Assembly: GCA_903907955.1 (NCBI GenBank)
Contig: CAIVPZ010000147.1
Location: forward strand, 1 to 43,272
DNA from: an uncultured Acetobacteraceae bacterium
GTDB taxonomy: Bacteria; Pseudomonadota; Alphaproteobacteria; Acetobacterales; Acetobacteraceae
Reading direction: 5' to 3'
Length of the DNA: 43,272 nucleotides
In this document: piece by piece, positions 40,930 to 43,272 of the stretch
Numbering within the stretch: the first letter of the stretch is position 1
How the letters are laid out: each line of letters begins with the position of its first letter
Notes under the pieces: model-generated
Database searches by the model: none
What the model saw: only the letters and a program-made list of their open reading frames with translations
What the model was told of the DNA's origin: nothing
Translations under genes and position numbers: made by a program

Positions 40930-42294
40930 CTATTCCTGCGCGGCCGGCAGCCAGACCGAGAACACCGCGCCGGCGCCCTCATCGCTGTCGATCGCCAGCG
41001 CCCCGCGGTGGCGGTTGACGATGTGCTTGACGATGGCAAGCCCCAGCCCGGTGCCGCCGGCGCGGCGGGACCGCCCGGCATCGACCCGGTAGAACCGCTC
41101 GGTCAGGCGCGGCACGTGCGCCTTGGGAATGCCCGGACCGTCATCGGTCACGGTCACCAGCACGCCTGGCCGGGCCGGCCAGCGCCCGCCCGACTGGGCC
41201 TGCGCCAGCCCGACCTGTACCCGCCCGCCCTGGCGTCCGTATTTCAGCGCATTGTCGATCAGGTTCTGCAGCACCTGCGCCACCTGGTCGGAATCGGCCA
41301 CCGCCGGCGGCAGCCCGGGCGCCGCCTTCAGCTCCAGCGCCACGCGGCGCGCCGCCGCCGCCGGCTCGAACCCGGCCACCACCCGGGCGGCCAGGGCGCC
41401 GAGGTTCACCCGGGTCAGCGGCGGCTGGTGTTCGTTCATCTCGATGCGCGACAGGCTGAGCAGGTCGTCGATGAGCCGGTTCATCCGGGCGGCCTGCTCG
41501 GCCATGATGATGAGGAAGCGGCGCTGCGCCGGCGGGTCGTCGGCGGCGGGGCCCTGCAGGGTCTCGATGAAGCCGATCAGGCTGGCCAGCGGCGTGCGCA
41601 GTTCATGGCTGGCATTGGCGATGAAGTCGGCGCGCATGCGCTCCAGCGCGCGCTCGCGGGTGCGGTCCGACAGCACGACGATGGCGCGGGCGCCGTCGGA
41701 CAGCGGCGGCTCCATCAGCATGACGGTGGCCTGCACTTCGCGCGGCACCGGCACCGGCACGCTGAGTTCGGCGGTCTGGCGCGTGCCGGTGGCGAAGGCC
41801 CGGTCGATGGCGGCGCGCATGTCGGGGTGGCGCAGCACCGCCGGCATGTCGGCGCCGAAGGCGGCACGCGCGGCGGCGTTGGCGCGGCGTGGCTTGCGGT
41901 CGTCGCCGAGCACCAGCAGCGGGTCCGGCAGGCTCTCCACAATCGCCTCGTTGGCGCGCAGCAGACGGCCGACTTCGGCGGCGCGGGCGGCCAGGCTGCG
42001 GGCCAGCCGCTCGATCGCCAGCCCGATGCGCTCCATGGGGGCGATGCCCGGGGCGGCGGCGGCCTGCGCCAGCGCCGTCGTGTTCGCCAGGGCGGCGTGG
42101 CGCAGCGTTTCGTCGAGCAGGAAAACGTCGCGGGCGAACACCCCGCCGAGACCGAGCGCGGCCAGCAGCGTCGCGGTCAGGGCGATCAGAACCGGCCCGC
42201 TCTGGGCGGTGCCGGTGGCCAGCAGCAGCAACAGCGCCGCCGCCGGAACGGCGGCGATCGCCATCGCGGCGCCGAGCAACACCCCGGCGCGCAT
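40930..42294 (-). CDS. PhoR-like sensor histidine kinase
   Basis: 454 residues from ATG 42294. Two membrane helices (about 5-27 and 34-55) with almost no periplasmic loop, a PAS-like domain (118-210), then HisKA with His230 in NASHELRTPLAS and the HATPase domain: N-box QNLIDNALKYG, G1 DDGPGIP, and GGTGLGLAIVKHIV. This arrangement (short loop, PAS, HisKA) is that of PhoR, which senses phosphate through the Pst complex. No response regulator, PhoB or Pst genes are adjacent, so the name is by architecture only. The LppC-like gene ends 12 bases upstream, suggesting co-transcription. Confidence 0.88.
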   Translation of the reverse strand: MRAGVLLGAAMAIAAVPAAALLLLLATGTAQSGPVLIALTATLLAALGLGGVFARDVFLLDETLRHAALANTTALAQAAAAPGIAPMERIGLAIERLARSLAARAAEVGRLLRANEAIVESLPDPLLVLGDDRKPRRANAAARAAFGADMPAVLRHPDMRAAIDRAFATGTRQTAELSVPVPVPREVQATVMLMEPPLSDGARAIVVLSDRTRERALERMRADFIANASHELRTPLASLIGFIETLQGPAADDPPAQRRFLIIMAEQAARMNRLIDDLLSLSRIEMNEHQPPLTRVNLGALAARVVAGFEPAAAARRVALELKAAPGLPPAVADSDQVAQVLQNLIDNALKYGRQGGRVQVGLAQAQSGGRWPARPGVLVTVTDDGPGIPKAHVPRLTERFYRVDAGRSRRAGGTGLGLAIVKHIVNRHRGALAIDSDEGAGAVFSVWLPAAQE

Positions 42295-42306
42295 CGCCGT
42301 CTGCCG

Positions 42307-43272
42307 TCAGATGCCGGGCGCGGTGATCGAGGCCGGCGCCGGCTCGATCACGGTTGGCCCGCCGCGGTCGATCTGGAACAGCGCCAGGCCGCGGCGCACC
42401 GTGCCGTCGGGTTGCAGGACCAGCAATCCGTCGACGCCGGCGAACCCTTCCGGACGGCACAGCGCGGCGAAGGAGAAATTGCCCTCCCGCGTCAGCACCC
42501 CGGCGATCGCCGCGGCATCGAAGGCGAAATCGGCCAGGCCGGGTGGCGAGGTGCCGTATTTCGTCGTGTAGGCGCTCTCGAAGCTGCCGCGGGTGGACGG
42601 GTCGGGGGCGGCGTACCAGGCGCCGTTCAGCTCCGCCCCGCTGCGCGCGCCCGGCGCCGCCCACAGCGCCGGCCCCATCACCTGCACGGTGGGCGAATCG
42701 ATGTCGTAATAGCCCAGGAAGCTGGTCAGCCAGGCCAGCCGCTCGCCGGTTTCGGCCAGCAGCAGCGAATCGAACGGCGGCGGCGGAACCCCCTCGCGCG
42801 AAAGACTGGCTGCCTCGCGCCGCCCCTCGGCGGTGTGCTGCGCCAGCGCCGCCTTGCGCCGCGCCTCCAGCGGCCCGCGCCGGGCGGCATAGCCGGAGAG
42901 GTCGCGGATGGTGCTGGAGATGCCCTCGTTCGAGCCTTCGTAGAAACGGATGTCGGGGCTCGGCCCGCCGGCGGCCGAGATCGCCTGGGTGAGCGCGTTC
43001 GCCATTGACTGGCCGAACGGCGTGCCCGGCAGGGCGGCGGCGAAATGGCCCTTGTTGCGCGCCGCGGCAGCGCCGACCAGGCGGCGGACCTGCTGCACCG
43101 GGGTGATGCCGAGCGTCCAGACTCCGGGTTGTGCCTGCGCGGGATCGTTGGTGAAGGCGAGCACGGCCACGCCGGCCGGCCGCGCCACCGGCGCCACCGC
43201 GGCGGTCTCGGGGCCGGTCAGCGGGCCGATGATCAGCCCGGCGCCGGCGGCCAGCGCCGCGGTGGCCGCCGC
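42307..43272 (-). CDS. LppC/LpoA-like periplasmic-binding protein (5' truncated by window)
   Basis: 321 residues are visible; the frame runs past the right edge. The fold is of the branched-chain-amino-acid-binding type: IIGPLTGPETAAVAP, VAVLAFTNDP, GITPVQQVRRLV, FAAALPGTPFGQSMANALTQ and GFAGVDGLLVLQPDGTVRRG. This matches LppC/YraM proteins, outer-membrane lipoproteins that activate penicillin-binding proteins in gamma-proteobacteria; in Alphaproteobacteria the role is less clear. A lipobox cannot be checked as the N-terminus is missing. Spacing to the kinase gene is 12 bases. Confidence 0.85.
   Translation of the reverse strand, partial: AAATAALAAGAGLIIGPLTGPETAAVAPVARPAGVAVLAFTNDPAQAQPGVWTLGITPVQQVRRLVGAAAARNKGHFAAALPGTPFGQSMANALTQAISAAGGPSPDIRFYEGSNEGISSTIRDLSGYAARRGPLEARRKAALAQHTAEGRREAASLSREGVPPPPFDSLLLAETGERLAWLTSFLGYYDIDSPTVQVMGPALWAAPGARSGAELNGAWYAAPDPSTRGSFESAYTTKYGTSPPGLADFAFDAAAIAGVLTREGNFSFAALCRPEGFAGVDGLLVLQPDGTVRRGLALFQIDRGGPTVIEPAPASITAPGI

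Overview
The window is high-GC DNA from an alphaproteobacterium, most likely Rhodospirillales/Acetobacteraceae. This is an inference from gene content (COQ9 family protein, SUV3-like helicase followed by an S4 protein, 7Fe ferredoxin and CarD, and an exosortase E/VPEID-CTERM pair), not from a database search. The DNA looks chromosomal, with mobile sequence at the left edge (start of an IS66-like transposase) and a complete 208-bp MITE near 37.2-37.4 kb.

Layout. 0-2.7 kb: a low-GC VPEID-CTERM surface protein gene, broken by an apparent single-T loss, followed by an exosortase E fused to a CPBP (CAAX-type) protease. 2.9-5.5 kb: transglutaminase-like protein, peptide deformylase overlapping a COQ9 protein, and divergent rpsU with a good promoter. 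5.6-10.2 kb: beta-carbonic anhydrase, a class V aminotransferase remnant, a tandem universal stress protein, an HdeD-like membrane protein, an EamA transporter and an LpxL/HtrB-type acyltransferase. 10.3-15.3 kb: an ABC exporter of the YbhGFSR type (fusion protein, double ATPase, two permeases). 15.4-19.0 kb: a PhoU/DUF47-like protein and a pyruvate-phosphate-dikinase-like protein that has the ATP-grasp and phosphohistidine domains but no PEP/pyruvate barrel. 19.1-22.5 kb: a YbbP-type permease without ATPase and a Bax-inhibitor-1 protein. 22.6-27.4 kb: CarD with a long disordered N-terminus, ferredoxin, Hsp15-like S4 protein and helicase, the last three with overlapping ends. 27.4-33.5 kb: surface polysaccharide genes (methyltransferase-glycosyltransferase fusion, sugar aminotransferase, CapD/WbpM-type dehydratase, WecA/WbpL-type initiating transferase). 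33.6-43.3 kb: a secreted two-domain protein, MarR regulator, M17 aminopeptidase, hemolysin III protein, MITE, a small conserved protein with a cold-shock protein, aminopeptidase N, a PhoR-like kinase and a partial LppC-like periplasmic protein.

The least-explained structures are these. (1) A roughly 105-bp palindromic element occurs four times (6.2, 11.4, 17.0, 24.0 kb), always on the sense strand just after a stop codon and in three cases sharing the stop codon; the stem is kept by paired changes. (2) The truncated dikinase and PhoU/DUF47-like pair could be a phosphotransfer module without the usual pyruvate half-reaction. (3) The exosortase E locus has its only visible substrate frame-disrupted at a T run. 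No tRNA, rRNA or CRISPR array was seen.
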